Notes: generated from the letters alone by a model not told the origin. A stretch of DNA of 64,000 nucleotides from Algoriphagus limi (GCF_024919275.1 NZ_JANWGH010000001.1:868001-932000); one strand, 5' to 3'; counted from the first letter of the stretch, positions 8,956-18,450 are shown. Numbers and translations: made by a program.

Positions 8956-10416
8956 ATGAATAAATTTAATTATCGAATCAGTTTGCTAATCACCTTAATG
9001 GGTATTTCCATCTCGGTTTCGGCACAGAAAAAACAAAAACCAAATCCCCTGAAGGAAGCAGTAATTGCTTCCGTTGATAGCAGGTTTGAAGAATTAACTG
9101 ATGTTTCAGATCGAATATGGTCATTTGAAGAAATCGCATTTCAAGAAACACAGTCTGCAGCTGCCCTGTCCGATTATGCCGAATCTCTTGGATTTAAGGT
9201 TACTCGTGGGGTAGCTGAAATCCCAACTGCTTTTGTCGCAGAATACGGATCAGGAAAACCAATTATTGGAATCTTAGGAGAATTTGATGCCTTACCGGGA
9301 CTTTCTCAAAATACTGTACCATATAAAAGTCCTTTACATGAAGGAGCTCCAGGACATGGTTGTGGTCACAACTTGTTTGGAACAGCTTCATTGGGGGCTG
9401 CAGCTGCGATCAAAGACTTGATTGAAAAAGGTGAAATTCAGGGAACTGTTCGGTTTTATGGAACACCTGCCGAAGAAAAATTCTTTGGAAAGCTTTGGAT
9501 GGTTCGCGAAGGATTATTTGATGATGTGGATGTGGTGATGGATTGGCATCCGGCAGCAGAAACAAAAACTGCCGTACAGAAAGGCCTAGCATTGGTGGAT
9601 TTTCAGGTTGAATTCTATGGGCAAGCAGCCCATGCTTCAGCTGATCCTTGGAATGGTCGTAGTACCGGGGATGCGTTGGAATTATATACAACAGGCATTA
9701 ACTACTATCGAGAGCACATCAAACCAACTGTTCGGATCCATTATCATATTCAGGATGCAGGAAAGGTAGTAAATGTCGTTCCTGATTATTCTAGAATTTG
9801 GGTTCGGGTAAGAGATAGTAGCCGAGAAGGATTGATTCCTGTTTGGAAACGTGTGGAAGCCATGGCGGAAGGTGCCGCTATCATGGCTAACGTTGATTAT
9901 AAAGTAAGTTTGATTTCAGGTGTACATGAAGTTTTGGTAAATCGTACCGGATCAGCTGCTTTACAAAAAAATCTAGAATCCTTGGGCCCTATTACATACA
10001 CTGAAGAGGAACAAGAGTTTGCAAAGAAAATTCAAGAAGCGACTGGCAAACCTCAAATAGGCTTGGTATCCAAGATTGAACCAATGGAAGAAACTGCTGA
10101 ACACAGCATGGGAGGAAGTACCGATGTTGGTGATGTCAGCTGGGTTGTGCCTACTATTCGATTATCAGCTACCACTGCTCCAAACGGAACTCCTTGGCAT
10201 TCTTGGGCTGTAGTTGCATCCAGTGGAATGTCCATTGGACATAAGGGTATGGCTTATGCAGCCAAAGCTTTATCCATGACCATGGTAGACCTTTTCCAAA
10301 ATCCAGAATTGGTTGAAAATGTGAAGGCCGAATTCAAAGAAAAAAAGGGAGATTATGTGTACAAAGGCTTTGTTCCAGATGGTCCTCCCCCAATCAACTC
10401 TAATCTTCAGGATTAA
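8956..10416 (+). CDS. Exported M20 amidohydrolase, AbgB-like
   Basis: A 486-residue zinc amidohydrolase of the M20 family, closest in motifs to AbgB (p-aminobenzoyl-glutamate hydrolase subunit B) and peptidase-like amidohydrolases. A signal peptide ends near residue 24 (VSAQ). Metal ligands appear in GHGCGHN (about 135-141), GTPAEE (about 171-176), DWHPAAE (about 197) and a late GGSTDVGDVSW region (about 385-395). The middle domain (about 213-330) is the dimerisation lid. AbgB proteins cleave an amide linked to glutamate; the substrate here is inferred only. It lies 39 bases after ggt in the same direction, probably in one transcription unit. Confidence 0.8.
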   Translation: MNKFNYRISLLITLMGISISVSAQKKQKPNPLKEAVIASVDSRFEELTDVSDRIWSFEEIAFQETQSAAALSDYAESLGFKVTRGVAEIPTAFVAEYGSGKPIIGILGEFDALPGLSQNTVPYKSPLHEGAPGHGCGHNLFGTASLGAAAAIKDLIEKGEIQGTVRFYGTPAEEKFFGKLWMVREGLFDDVDVVMDWHPAAETKTAVQKGLALVDFQVEFYGQAAHASADPWNGRSTGDALELYTTGINYYREHIKPTVRIHYHIQDAGKVVNVVPDYSRIWVRVRDSSREGLIPVWKRVEAMAEGAAIMANVDYKVSLISGVHEVLVNRTGSAALQKNLESLGPITYTEEEQEFAKKIQEATGKPQIGLVSKIEPMEETAEHSMGGSTDVGDVSWVVPTIRLSATTAPNGTPWHSWAVVASSGMSIGHKGMAYAAKALSMTMVDLFQNPELVENVKAEFKEKKGDYVYKGFVPDGPPPINSNLQD

Positions 10417-10437
10417 ATAAAGAGTCTTCTAAAATTC

Positions 10438-10505
10438 ATGTCACATTGAGCGAAGTCGAAATGTCTTTAAATTTTGAATGACATCGACTCCGCTCAGTAT
10501 GACAT
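10438..10505. repeat. Long imperfect inverted repeat with GAGCG..AGTCG core
   Basis: The left arm (10438-10465, with TTGAGCGAAGTCGA) and right arm (10480-10505, with TCGACTCCGCTCAG) are near-complementary over about 26 bases around a 14-base loop. Repeats with this kind of core are scattered through many Bacteroidota genomes between genes. Placed between two convergent genes, it may act as a terminator or RNA-stabilising hairpin. Confidence 0.6.
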
Positions 10506-10562
10506 TTAACTCTTTTAGAGAAGTAGCTAAATTTTTAAAAGTGATTTGAGAAAGCCAAAGGA

Positions 10563-12230
10563 TTATTTCATCAACTTTTCAAGAATCTTATAAGTGATTA
10601 GGTAGGTAGGCCGAACCCCTTCCATTCCCAATGCTCCAGAAGCCAAAGTACTACCCGTTTCTAAAGGGTTGTCAGAAGCATAGTAGGCATAAAGTACTTT
10701 AACATTGGAGCGAATACTTTTTCTGATTTTAGAAGCAGATTGAATGGCTTTTTGATAATGCGCACCTTCCATTTCCAGTCCGATTGCATTCCAAGAAGAT
10801 TCCATAAAATATTTGAGGATGTCCTTGTTTTGAAGTGATGTTCCCAAAACAGTAACCATACTTCCTGCATAAACACCAAGCCCGAAACCTTCAAAATCAG
10901 ATTTTTTTAATTCATTATGGAATGGGTAATTATCCGCAGTCCCTTCAAAAACATGAGCATCAGGAATCATCAAGTCGCCTTTTCCACCATACAAAATCCC
11001 CGCTTTCCCCATAATTGAGACGGAAATAATATTAAGGGGAATTTCTTTTTTATCCTTTTTATAAGGCTTCAAAAGCTCATCCATGCACTCATAAGCCTGC
11101 TCACCGAATGCATAATCCATCACCAAGAAAACAGGGCGATTTTCTTTTTCTGACGGCAAGTTTACACCCGGTATCAGAAAATCTTTTTCCAATTTGGCGG
11201 TATCAATAATTTGGGCCCCAATGTTGGTTCCTGAATCATCAGGGATATCCACAAATCCATGCTTTGAAGCATAATCGTGAATCTTTTTGGCTGGATTCCC
11301 TTTTTCACCTACAGCTATCGAAGAAGCTACCTTTTCTATGTCTTCAAAGGATTTCAGGTTTTGAACTTGAGGTGCATAAATCGTATTCAAAACCGAATGG
11401 AGATTTGCAGAAATAATATGAATTGGACGTTCCAGAAGTTTCAAATCATCTAACTTTTGCTTGATTTTCTTCGCCCATCTTTCTCCATATACGTGATGTC
11501 CAATCCGCTCCCTTAGCGTTGCAGAAAAAGAAATTTCACGGTCTTTATCATCTCGGATTTCCTCCATGGCAAGTTTTCCGAGATTGTAAACGATCGAATA
11601 TAAACTGTTTGAGTTGCTACTCTTTTCGAATTTATCAACGGCCCGAACCGTTTCTTCATAGGTACGACCAATCAGATGACTGAGATAGGCAGATGCAGCC
11701 TCTTTATCAAATTTCTTCCCGGCTTGCTCCTTTTCAACAATTTCCTCCAGCATTCGCCAGTTGATGGAAATATTTCCTTTAGGATCTGTACTGTTATTAT
11801 AGATTTTATTGCTTTCGATATATAGGAAAGTCAGGTGAGTCAGAATATCGTAGATATCGGACCTTCCACGAGTCATTTCCACATACATCACATGCTCATC
11901 CAGTCGATAGCAGTTTCTCCTTCTTTTTGGTGGCACAATGGCCTCCAAATGAGATGTTTCATAACCTTCTCTACTAATCAAACGAACGTAGCGACATTGT
12001 TCAATACCTTTTGGAAGTCGCTCCATCACATAAAGAAGACCATCTAATTCTACTTTTTCTGGGTCGTTGACGGTGCCATAAATTTCAGGACTTAATATCC
12101 GCAAAGCATTAACCAAGCTTTCGCCCGACACACCCATCGGCTTGTAGGTACCTCTGGTAAAGAGGTGACGCATGGTGATATAAAGCCTTTCAATAGCTGC
12201 TCGGGATTCTTGTGCTCTATTTCGCTGCAT
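10563..12230 (-). CDS. Large conserved protein with nucleoside-phosphorylase-like C-terminus (possibly DUF6909)
   Basis: A 555-residue cytoplasmic protein that I cannot assign to an enzyme. The N-terminal 200 residues are helical and charged (MQRNRAQESRAAIERLY). From about residue 365 on it resembles the purine nucleoside phosphorylase / AMP nucleosidase fold: IMGKAGILYGGKGDLMIPD, then LEMEGAHY (near 500), like the MEGA motif that binds the nucleoside in that family, then YASDNPLETG. I recall similar proteins being labelled DUF6909, with modest certainty. ATG 12230 is preferred to an in-frame TTG at 12260. It is the last gene of an operon with a methyltransferase, DUF3253 and msrA. Confidence 0.65.
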   Translation of the reverse strand: MQRNRAQESRAAIERLYITMRHLFTRGTYKPMGVSGESLVNALRILSPEIYGTVNDPEKVELDGLLYVMERLPKGIEQCRYVRLISREGYETSHLEAIVPPKRRRNCYRLDEHVMYVEMTRGRSDIYDILTHLTFLYIESNKIYNNSTDPKGNISINWRMLEEIVEKEQAGKKFDKEAASAYLSHLIGRTYEETVRAVDKFEKSSNSNSLYSIVYNLGKLAMEEIRDDKDREISFSATLRERIGHHVYGERWAKKIKQKLDDLKLLERPIHIISANLHSVLNTIYAPQVQNLKSFEDIEKVASSIAVGEKGNPAKKIHDYASKHGFVDIPDDSGTNIGAQIIDTAKLEKDFLIPGVNLPSEKENRPVFLVMDYAFGEQAYECMDELLKPYKKDKKEIPLNIISVSIMGKAGILYGGKGDLMIPDAHVFEGTADNYPFHNELKKSDFEGFGLGVYAGSMVTVLGTSLQNKDILKYFMESSWNAIGLEMEGAHYQKAIQSASKIRKSIRSNVKVLYAYYASDNPLETGSTLASGALGMEGVRPTYLITYKILEKLMK

Positions 12231-12304
12231 ATAGGTGTTTTTAGGATAAGGAAACCTCAAGTTAGAGGCCTAGAAAATTGGGAGGCGAAATTTTCGCTTT
12301 CAGG

Positions 12305-12886
12305 TTATTTTTGCAATAAATCAGAAAAATATTTTTCCAATTTATCCACTTTGGGTTTGATTACAAATTGACAATAAGGCTGAAATCCATTTTCATTATA
12401 GTAATTGTGATGCATGGACTCAGCTGGATAAAAATTACTGAAAGGAGTAATCTCTGTTACGATAGGTTTATTAAAAACCTGCTGATTATTCATTTCATCC
12501 TTAAGCCGCTGAGCAATTTCTCCCTGTTCGGCACGATGAAAAAATATGGATGAACGGTATTGAGGACCAACGTCTGCCCCTTGTCGATTTAAAGTTGTTG
12601 GGTCATGAGTAGCCCAAAAAACCTTCAAAATCTCCTCTAATTTAATTTTCTCAGGCTGAAAGAAAACCTGTACTACCTCTGCATGTCCGGTTGTTCCAGT
12701 ACAAACCGCCTTATAGGAAGGGTTTTCAACAAATCCTCCCGCATAGCCTGAAGTTACTTTTTCCACACCTTCCAGTCTTTGGAAAACAGCTTCAGTACAC
12801 CAAAAGCAACCTGCTCCCAAAGTAATAACAGATTGTCCCAAAGGGATTTCAACAGATGTTTGCGGAAGAGATGGGTTTTCTTGCAT
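12305..12886 (-). CDS. msrA: Peptide-methionine (S)-S-oxide reductase MsrA
   Basis: A 193-residue repair enzyme that reduces methionine-S-sulfoxide in proteins. The active-site GCFWCTE motif gives Cys27 as the catalytic residue, followed by the family's GYAGG, TGHAE and YRSSIF motifs. A later Cys in QPYCQF (about 170) may be a resolving cysteine. No signal peptide, so it acts in the cytoplasm. It lies 29 bases downstream of the DUF3253 gene in a same-strand operon. Confidence 0.95.
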   Translation of the reverse strand: MQENPSLPQTSVEIPLGQSVITLGAGCFWCTEAVFQRLEGVEKVTSGYAGGFVENPSYKAVCTGTTGHAEVVQVFFQPEKIKLEEILKVFWATHDPTTLNRQGADVGPQYRSSIFFHRAEQGEIAQRLKDEMNNQQVFNKPIVTEITPFSNFYPAESMHHNYYNENGFQPYCQFVIKPKVDKLEKYFSDLLQK

Positions 12887-12915
12887 AGTTTTTCAATTTA
12901 GGTCTTCAAACCAAA

Positions 12916-13161
12916 TTATTTGCCTTTTGGTTTCGATATTCGAATGGGACCTTTCGGATCCAGATTGGGATCAATTGGTTCATCTTTCTGTGTAACCAAA
13001 ATTTCTCCATTTTTATACATCTCCATTGCCTTCGACCGAATCTCCGGAAGGAAATGTCTCCAAGATTCCGGATAAAGGCGCCTAACAACTTCAGAAGGAC
13101 AAAACGTACTAGTTGGCCTTTGTCGGCAAAACTCCAAAATCGCTACTCGAAGTATATCCAT
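12916..13161 (-). CDS. DUF3253 protein
   Basis: An 81-residue protein matching the DUF3253 pattern: a winged-helix-like helical region with CPSEVVRRLYPESWR (about 21-35), then VTQKDEPIDP and GPIRIS near the C-terminus. The fold suggests a small nucleic-acid or protein-binding domain, but the function is unknown. It sits 30 bases after the methyltransferase and 29 bases before msrA, on the same strand. In other genomes DUF3253 genes also occur near redox and stress genes, which fits but does not prove a shared role. Confidence 0.75.
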   Translation of the reverse strand: MDILRVAILEFCRQRPTSTFCPSEVVRRLYPESWRHFLPEIRSKAMEMYKNGEILVTQKDEPIDPNLDPKGPIRISKPKGK

Positions 13162-13191
13162 TAGATAAAAATCCCTTTTCCAGTTTGATTG

Positions 13192-13737
13192 TTATGGATG
13201 GCAAACCATCACGAAAGCCGGAGGAAGATTCTTTAATGTAAATGAAACCGAAACTCGATTAAAGTATTTTTGAAATAGATTTTTCAGAAGGTAGGAATAA
13301 CAAATCTGAATAAAAGCTCCTCCTTCTTCCAAAGCAGAATTTGCTTGCTTCAAAATGGAGTCTACCACCTCTTTTGGGATCAAAGAAAAGGGTAAAGAAG
13401 AAAATATAAAATCAACCTTTCTTCCTTTGAGATAGGTATTCAACTCATCAGCTGAAGCATTAATAATATGTACATTATCTTGAGGAAACTGCTTTTCCAT
13501 AGCTTCACAAAAAGAAGGATTGATTTCAAATACCAAGAGTTCTGTAGAAGAGTCCATTTCATCCACAATACCTTGGGTAATACTACCATCTCCGCCTCCC
13601 ATTTCCACGATTAATTTTGCTCCTTTTAAATCGGCTTGGGAGACCATTTTTCTCACTAGTGCTTTGGAGCTAAAAGTCAAGGCTCCAGTTGTACTCAAAT
13701 TGCTATAAAGTTCAAGAAGTAGGTTTGGCTTAGTCAT
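13192..13737 (-). CDS. Class I SAM-dependent methyltransferase (phospholipid N-methyltransferase-like)
   Basis: A 181-residue protein with a Rossmann-type SAM site: VEMGGGDGSIT (motif I, near 40-50), LLVFEIN (acidic end of strand 2), and FSSLPFSLIP (motif IV, near 112). The order and the SLPF motif resemble bacterial phospholipid N-methyltransferases and rRNA-adenine-dimethylase-like enzymes; the substrate is not decided. ATG 13737 is chosen over an in-frame TTG at 13752. It heads the operon leading to DUF3253, msrA and the phosphorylase-like protein. Confidence 0.7.
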   Translation of the reverse strand: MTKPNLLLELYSNLSTTGALTFSSKALVRKMVSQADLKGAKLIVEMGGGDGSITQGIVDEMDSSTELLVFEINPSFCEAMEKQFPQDNVHIINASADELNTYLKGRKVDFIFSSLPFSLIPKEVVDSILKQANSALEEGGAFIQICYSYLLKNLFQKYFNRVSVSFTLKNLPPAFVMVCHP

Positions 13738-14035
13738 TATTCTAAAATTCAACTCTTGAAGATAGTCCTTTATTCTTAAAACTAGTTTTTAAGCATTCAA
13801 TCAAGAATAAACCTTTGGCAAAGTCTTAATTTGTCGGGATTGATCTCGGTTGAATAGTTCTAATAATTTAAAACAATATCCATTCAACATTTATAAAAAA
13901 TTATGAAAGAATGCTTAGCCCCTAAAGGGCGATTTGCTGCCACTAATCACAAAAATCCGAGGAATAAATAATTCAATAAGGAAAGGCTCAAAGCTTTTAT
14001 TAGCTTAGAAAATTAAATTAAAACCATCAATCCTT

Positions 14036-15712
14036 ATGAGAAAAACACTTTGGAAGGCTAGCCTATTCGGGCTGTTTATGATGGGTTTTTTCAGTGGGGT
14101 ATCTGTTCACGCACAAAGTGACCCTACCGGAAAAAAATCCATCACGAATACCTATGCCATTACCAATGCAATGGTACATAGTTCCCCCGGTGCGGAGGGC
14201 AAAAAGGCAAGTATTCTTATAAAAGACGGAGTCATTCTTGGAGTTGGCGAAAACTTAAGCATTCCAGCCGAGGCAAAAGTAATTGCAGGTGATTCTTTGC
14301 ATGTCTATGCGGGTTTCATCGATGCTGCATCTCGAGCTGGTATCACTAGGCCAGAAGATCCTGAAAGACCAAAAGACTTTGTGTACTCCAGTCCACCGGA
14401 TGAGATTGCCGGAATTACCCCTTGGAGATCTGCAGTTGATCAATTTGACATTGAATCATCTCAGGTAAATGATCTTCGAAAAGCTGGATTTACCATGGCG
14501 CATGTCCTTCCTGACGGAGGAATGATTCCTGGCAAAGGTGCTTTAGTTGTTTTGGGAGATAGCGAATCAACCAATGTCCTCAAAACTAATACTGCCCTTG
14601 CTGCTAACTTAAACGGTGCAAGAGGAATGTATCCTGGTACTACCGTTGGGGTTATGGCCAAATTCAGAGACGTTTATCAAAACACAAAATTGACGAAGGA
14701 GCGGATGGCTCTTTTTGCTTCCAATAATGGTGTTTCCCGTCCTGAAATCAATCCTACCTATACAGCGATGAGCGAAGTAGTAGACCGGGCAATTCCTGTA
14801 TTCTTTGAAGTAGAAGATGACTTGGAAGTTCGTCGGGCGTTAAGTCTTCAAAAAGAGTTGGGATTCCAATTGGTACTTTTCGGCTTAGAAGAATATGAAT
14901 CAGTAATCGATGTCTTGAAAGGAAGCGGTGCAGGCGTTTTACTCAAATTACAAATCCCTGATGACAAAGCGATTAAAAATCAAAAGGAGGATGTAAGTGA
15001 TGCAGTGAAAGCTCAATACGAGCGAGTAAAAGAAGCTTATGACAAGACGATCGCTCAAGCTGGAAAATTAGCTGCTGCTGGAGTTCCATTTGCATTCTCT
15101 ACCATTGGTGCAAAACCAAATGATGCCATGAAAGCCATGCAAACCATGATTGAGTCAGGTTTGACTGAAAAAGATGCCTTGGCAGCTTTGACAACAAATG
15201 CAGCAAATATCATTGGTGCAAGTAGAATTGCCGGAACTGTCGAAAATGGGAAGTTGGCAAACTTGGTATTATCTACAGGGCCAATTTTTGATGCTGAAAG
15301 TCAGATCAAGCATGTCATTGTAGATGGAAAAGTCTTTGACTATGAAATCAAAGCGAAGAAAAAGAATGGAAATGGTGATACTGCTTCAGTAGAAGTAGCT
15401 GGAAATTGGGAATACAAATCAGAAACTCCGGCAGGAAGTTCAGGTGGGACAATCACTATTCAGAAAAACGGAAATGGTTACGAAGGAACGATTACCTATG
15501 ATGATCCTGCAGGTTCCGGTAAAGCGTCTTCCACTCTATCCGATATTGCCGTTTCTGGCTCTACTTTGAGCTTCGTATTTGAAGTTAATGCAGGTGGCAT
15601 GTCCATCGCTGTGGATGTATCCGGAGATGTTTCTGGAAATACTATGGATGGCAGCATGAATATCTCACAGTTTGGATCTTTCCCAATTTCTGCAACCCGA
15701 AATCCAAACTAA
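14036..15712 (+). CDS. Exported amidohydrolase-fold protein lacking metal ligands, with extra beta domain
   Basis: A 558-residue protein: signal peptide ending near residue 27 (VHAQ), amidohydrolase-like N-terminal beta segment (ILIKDGVILGVGENL), then the barrel. Where catalytic members have DAHxH, this one reads GFIDAASRAG, and no His replaces the later barrel ligands, so metal catalysis looks lost. The C-terminal part TTNAANIIG plus GTVENGKLANLVL is typical of the superfamily. Residues about 455-558 are an added Gly/Ser-rich beta domain absent from its neighbours. It is first of three tandem relatives (14 and 18 base gaps), suggesting a joint complex. Confidence 0.75.
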   Translation: MRKTLWKASLFGLFMMGFFSGVSVHAQSDPTGKKSITNTYAITNAMVHSSPGAEGKKASILIKDGVILGVGENLSIPAEAKVIAGDSLHVYAGFIDAASRAGITRPEDPERPKDFVYSSPPDEIAGITPWRSAVDQFDIESSQVNDLRKAGFTMAHVLPDGGMIPGKGALVVLGDSESTNVLKTNTALAANLNGARGMYPGTTVGVMAKFRDVYQNTKLTKERMALFASNNGVSRPEINPTYTAMSEVVDRAIPVFFEVEDDLEVRRALSLQKELGFQLVLFGLEEYESVIDVLKGSGAGVLLKLQIPDDKAIKNQKEDVSDAVKAQYERVKEAYDKTIAQAGKLAAAGVPFAFSTIGAKPNDAMKAMQTMIESGLTEKDALAALTTNAANIIGASRIAGTVENGKLANLVLSTGPIFDAESQIKHVIVDGKVFDYEIKAKKKNGNGDTASVEVAGNWEYKSETPAGSSGGTITIQKNGNGYEGTITYDDPAGSGKASSTLSDIAVSGSTLSFVFEVNAGGMSIAVDVSGDVSGNTMDGSMNISQFGSFPISATRNPN

Positions 15713-15725
15713 AATTCAAAAAAGT

Positions 15726-17114
15726 ATGAATATGAAAAAGAGACATATATTTCTAGCCCTGCTGTTGAGTTTGAGTTTGAATTTCTCTTGGGCTCAAACC
15801 CCAAAAGGAAGTGTTCTAATTAAGAATGGAACAGTTCTGACAGTAACCAACGGCACCTATGAAAACACAGACGTCCTTATTCAGGACGGAATAATTAAAA
15901 AGATTGGGCAAAATCTTAGCGCCCCTTCTGGAGTTACTACCATCGATGCCACAGGTAAATATGTAATGCCAGGAATTATCGATGCACACTCTCACGTTGC
16001 ACTTGATGTTGTAAATGAGGCGACTTCTCCAATCGTTGCTGAAGTACGCATGAAGGATGTGGTAAATCCCTTTGAAATTGGAATTTATCGTGCCCTAGCA
16101 GGTGGTGTTACAATTTCACATGCAATGCATGGCTCTGCCAATGTCGTTGGTGGCCAAAACGCTACCTTAAAGCACCGATGGGGAATGGATGATCCTGCTG
16201 AAATTATCATGCAAGACGCCCCAAGAACAATCAAGTTTGCATTGGGTGAAAATCCAACTCGTGTTCATGGTAGAGGAAACGGTCAGCAGCCACGTTCACG
16301 GATGGGTGTGGAAGCCATCTTAAGAAATGGATTTAACGAAGCTCTTCAATACAAGAAGGCTTGGGAAGATTACAATAAGGCTAAATCTCAAAAAGGAAGC
16401 ACTGCAATAGCTCCTATTTACAATGAGCGTCTACAAACTTTGGCTGATATTCTAGATGGAAAAATCATCATCCATTGTCACTCTTACCGAGCTGACGAAA
16501 TCTACATGCTAATTAATGTAGCTAGAGATTTTGGCATCAAGAAACTTGTATTCCAGCACACCAATGAAGGATTCAAAGTAGCACCAGAAATCGCAGAATA
16601 CACCATGGGTGCTTCTGTATTTGCAGACTGGTGGGCTTATAAATTCGAGGTGTACTATTCAACTGCATTTAATGCAGCAATCCTTCAAAAGAACGGAGCA
16701 ATCACTTCCATCAATTCTGACTCTGCTGAATTAATCCGTCACTTGTACCATGAAGCTGCTAAAACTCAGCGTTATGGAGGATTGACAGATGAAGAAGCTT
16801 TGGCAATGATTACTATCAATCCTGCTAAGCAATTGGGAATTGAAGATAAGGTTGGTTCTCTAGAAGAAGGAAAACAAGGAGACGTAGTGATTTTTGAAGG
16901 ACATCCTCTTTCATCCTATGCTATTCCTCAAATGACTTTCGTAGATGGTATCAAATACTTTGATATTAAGGAAGATGCTGATGATCAGCGTCAGCGTATT
17001 AGCCCTACCGAAGCGGTTGAGCCAATCTTGTTGAGCGAAGAAGATCATAGATGTATGCAGGACACTGAGCATCTGTTTGAAACTGCTAGTGCACTCTTCC
17101 AAATGAATCAATAA
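15726..17114 (+). CDS. Exported amidohydrolase (metal-dependent)
   Basis: A 462-residue secreted hydrolase. Signal peptide to about residue 24 (FSWAQ). Metal-binding motifs are intact: DAHSH (near 83-87), HCHSYRADE (near 245), FQHTNEG (near 277) and a late SDS (near 335). This is the imidazolonepropionase-like branch of the amidohydrolases; substrates of Bacteroidota members are poorly known, with dipeptides or cyclic amides as options. ATG 15726 is used, with a second ATG two codons later; both precede the signal peptide, and both lie after the stop of the preceding gene. The middle of three tandem genes and the only one with a complete active site. Confidence 0.85.
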   Translation: MNMKKRHIFLALLLSLSLNFSWAQTPKGSVLIKNGTVLTVTNGTYENTDVLIQDGIIKKIGQNLSAPSGVTTIDATGKYVMPGIIDAHSHVALDVVNEATSPIVAEVRMKDVVNPFEIGIYRALAGGVTISHAMHGSANVVGGQNATLKHRWGMDDPAEIIMQDAPRTIKFALGENPTRVHGRGNGQQPRSRMGVEAILRNGFNEALQYKKAWEDYNKAKSQKGSTAIAPIYNERLQTLADILDGKIIIHCHSYRADEIYMLINVARDFGIKKLVFQHTNEGFKVAPEIAEYTMGASVFADWWAYKFEVYYSTAFNAAILQKNGAITSINSDSAELIRHLYHEAAKTQRYGGLTDEEALAMITINPAKQLGIEDKVGSLEEGKQGDVVIFEGHPLSSYAIPQMTFVDGIKYFDIKEDADDQRQRISPTEAVEPILLSEEDHRCMQDTEHLFETASALFQMNQ

Positions 17115-17132
17115 TCCCCAAATAAAGAAGTT

Positions 17133-18434
17133 ATGAAAAGATTCAATAAAACCTTTTTGACCTTCCTAATCGCGCTCATGCCATTATTGTCTTGGGCGCA
17201 GATCGATGGGGAATTCATTAAACCCCAAGGAGGAAAGTTCCTGTTGCAAAATGCAACAGTTCATACCATCACAAACGGTGTATTAACCAATACATCAATC
17301 TTGATTGAAGATGGAAAGATTGCCCAATTGGGAAGCAACATCTCTGCTTCTGATGCAGAAGTGATTGACTGTAGCGGATTGGTAATTTATCCGGGTATGA
17401 TTGATGGAGGCACCACTCTTGGTTTGGTAGAAGTTAATTCCGTCCCTGAAACAGTCGATTACCAGGAAATCGGAAATGTGACTCCAAACATGCAGGCACT
17501 TACCGCTGTCAATCCTAATACAGAAGCAATTCCTGTAACAAGAGTCTCTGGGGTGACTACTACCCTTGCGGTTCCTCAAGGTGGTTTATTCCCTGGAACT
17601 GCCGCCTTGATCAATTTGGTGGGATATACTCCTGACCAAATGTATGCTGGATTTAAAGCGGTAGTGATGAATTTCCCAAATTCCGCAAGAAGAGGTCGAT
17701 GGGATCGACGTTCTGATGAGGATATCAAAAAGGACAATGAAAAAGCCCTTAAGGAAGCCAATGAATTATGGGAAAAGGCTAAATCATATAATGAGTTAAT
17801 CAGTAAAGGAGCAGAATTGGATTACTACCCTGAAATTGCTCAATTGGCTAAAGTCGTTTCTGGAGAACTTCCATTGATGATCGAAGTAAATGCTGCTTCA
17901 GATATTCAAAATGCGATCAAATGGGTAGCTGATAAGGATGCCAAAGTGATTTTCTCAGGAGTCAAAGAAGGATGGAGAGTAGCTGATGAAATAGCAAAAG
18001 CAAACATCCCGGTGATCACGGGCCCTGTACAGGATCTTCCTTCCCGTGCATCAGACAGATATGATGCAGCTTATTCCAATGCTGGTAAAATGGCAAATGC
18101 TGGCGTGAAGGTTGCTTTACGTACCAATGATTCTGAAAATGTGAGAAACTTACCTTTCCACGCTGCCTTTGCTGCAGCTTATGGAATGGGTAAAGAAGAA
18201 GCTTGGAAAGCGGTAACGATTAACCCAGCCGAAATCTTCGGATTGCAGGATCAATTAGGTTCAGTAGAAACAGGCAAAGTTGCAAACCTAATCGTTGCTA
18301 CCGAGGATCCATTCGAAACAAGAGCTCAAATCATGCATGTCTTTATCAATGGTTTCCGAATTCCTTTGAGCAACCGACATATCCGCTTGTATCAGGAGTT
18401 CTTGGATAGAAGTCCTGGCCTAAAAAGCAATTGA
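17133..18434 (+). CDS. Exported amidohydrolase-fold protein lacking metal ligands
   Basis: A 433-residue protein with signal peptide to about residue 23 (LLSWAQ). The barrel entry reads YPGMIDGGTTLG, so the usual HxH pair is missing, as are the later His ligands (IEVNAASD and IFSGVKEG where His-containing motifs stand in the middle gene). The C-terminal TINPAEIFGL and GSVETGKVANLIV segments show the family. Third of the tandem trio, 18 bases after the catalytic member, and followed by a terminator. It may be a structural or substrate-binding partner of the middle protein. Confidence 0.75.
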   Translation: MKRFNKTFLTFLIALMPLLSWAQIDGEFIKPQGGKFLLQNATVHTITNGVLTNTSILIEDGKIAQLGSNISASDAEVIDCSGLVIYPGMIDGGTTLGLVEVNSVPETVDYQEIGNVTPNMQALTAVNPNTEAIPVTRVSGVTTTLAVPQGGLFPGTAALINLVGYTPDQMYAGFKAVVMNFPNSARRGRWDRRSDEDIKKDNEKALKEANELWEKAKSYNELISKGAELDYYPEIAQLAKVVSGELPLMIEVNAASDIQNAIKWVADKDAKVIFSGVKEGWRVADEIAKANIPVITGPVQDLPSRASDRYDAAYSNAGKMANAGVKVALRTNDSENVRNLPFHAAFAAAYGMGKEEAWKAVTINPAEIFGLQDQLGSVETGKVANLIVATEDPFETRAQIMHVFINGFRIPLSNRHIRLYQEFLDRSPGLKSN

Positions 18435-18450
18435 TTAAAACTCTAATAAA

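Noticed and set aside
13918..13930. GCCC/GGGC short palindrome in the gap before the first amidohydrolase
   Set aside because: Only 4 bp per arm with no T-run or promoter context; it could be chance.
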